From the NCBI GenBank assembly GCA_050875145.1, contig JBNMLH010000013.1:46875-110874 (forward strand): a stretch of DNA of 64,000 bases, given 5' to 3'. The stretch comes from CAG-411 sp050875145 (GTDB lineage Bacteria; Bacillota; Clostridia; Lachnospirales; Lachnospiraceae). The first letter of the stretch is position 1; every line of letters begins with the position of its first letter. The notes under the pieces were generated by a model. That model saw nothing but the letters and a program-made list of their open reading frames with translations, made no database searches and had not been told where the DNA came from. Shown piece after piece: positions 63,946-64,000 of this stretch. Both the position numbers and the translations under genes were made by a program.

Positions 63946-64000
63946 ATGTTTGAAGAATTAGGAATTAGTTTTGGCACAGCACTAATCGTCTTACTTGCAT
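63946..64000 (+). CDS. Start of a membrane protein (partial)
   Basis: ATG 63946 opens a frame that starts MFEELGISFGTALIVLLA and runs off the right edge. The residues look like the beginning of a membrane segment. AGAGGT lies about 8 bases upstream. Too short to identify. Confidence 0.45.
   Translation, partial: MFEELGISFGTALIVLLA

Noticed and set aside
1..64000. CRISPR array, rRNA, tRNA, prophage or insertion sequence with transposase
   Set aside because: No regularly spaced repeats, no cloverleaf or rRNA sequence, and no integrase, transposase or phage structural gene were seen.

Overview
The window looks like the chromosome of a low-GC, spore-forming, flagellated Clostridium-group bacterium, most likely Lachnospiraceae near Roseburia/Agathobacter. 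The basis is the sporulation gene spoIIR, a Gram-positive peptidoglycan-precursor block, a FliW/CsrA-type late flagellar cluster with two flagellins, AT-rich codon use and strong AGGAGG-type ribosome binding sites. The genus is an inference from gene content and protein style, not from a search.

Layout. 1-4.6 kb: start of ispE (minus strand), then spoIIR, ddl, murI, a DUF1934-type gene, plsC and a small membrane protein. 4.6-5.4 kb: a poorly coding stretch with its own promoter and terminator and broken reading frames. 5.4-34.8 kb: a late flagellar region. It holds a large repeat protein with a FliK-like end, flagellin 1, a FliS paralogue, flgM, flgN, two tandem flgK genes, flgL, fliW, csrA, flaG, fliD, fliS, a FliT/FlgN-like chaperone, flagellin 2, a Maf glycosyltransferase, a pseudaminic-acid cassette (pseB, pseF, a pseI-formyltransferase fusion, pseG, pseC) and a small yjfB on the other strand. 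Candidate sigma-D promoters ((T)CCGATAT-type -10) precede most of these units, and both flagellin leaders carry GGA motifs expected of CsrA sites. The pse cassette is interrupted at 30.6-33.1 kb by an ABC-type ATPase plus TOPRIM-like protein pair, a defence-type architecture, preceded by its own promoter and a strongly structured leader. 35-37 kb: nadA and hydE. 37.2-41.6 kb: a 1460-residue hybrid sensor kinase.

41.6-60.6 kb is dominated by phosphate uptake. pstS-pstC-pstA lies about 10 kb from pstB-phoU, a Na/Pi cotransporter and a PhoB/PhoR pair. Both pst halves start from promoters with the same spaced TTTACAT repeats. The mature PstS has its two lobe segments in swapped order (circular permutation). 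Between the pst halves lie a yceG-telA-terD-terD-Ca2+ ATPase set and a minus-strand folate operon (HD-domain gene, folP, folB-folK fusion). 60.7-64 kb: queF-queC, rlmD with a translationally coupled small gene that carries an 82-bp palindromic insertion, and the first codons of a membrane protein.

How the parts work together: sigma-D and FlgM control the late flagellar units, and FliW/CsrA tunes flagellin translation. FliS-, FlgN- and FliT-type chaperones deliver filament, junction and cap proteins. The Pse enzymes make CMP-pseudaminic acid, probably a formylated form, and Maf attaches it to flagellin. The most unusual items are the PseI-formyltransferase fusion in a cassette with no PseH, the ATPase/TOPRIM pair with its structured leader inside that cassette, the permuted PstS, and the small palindromic insertion near the right end.
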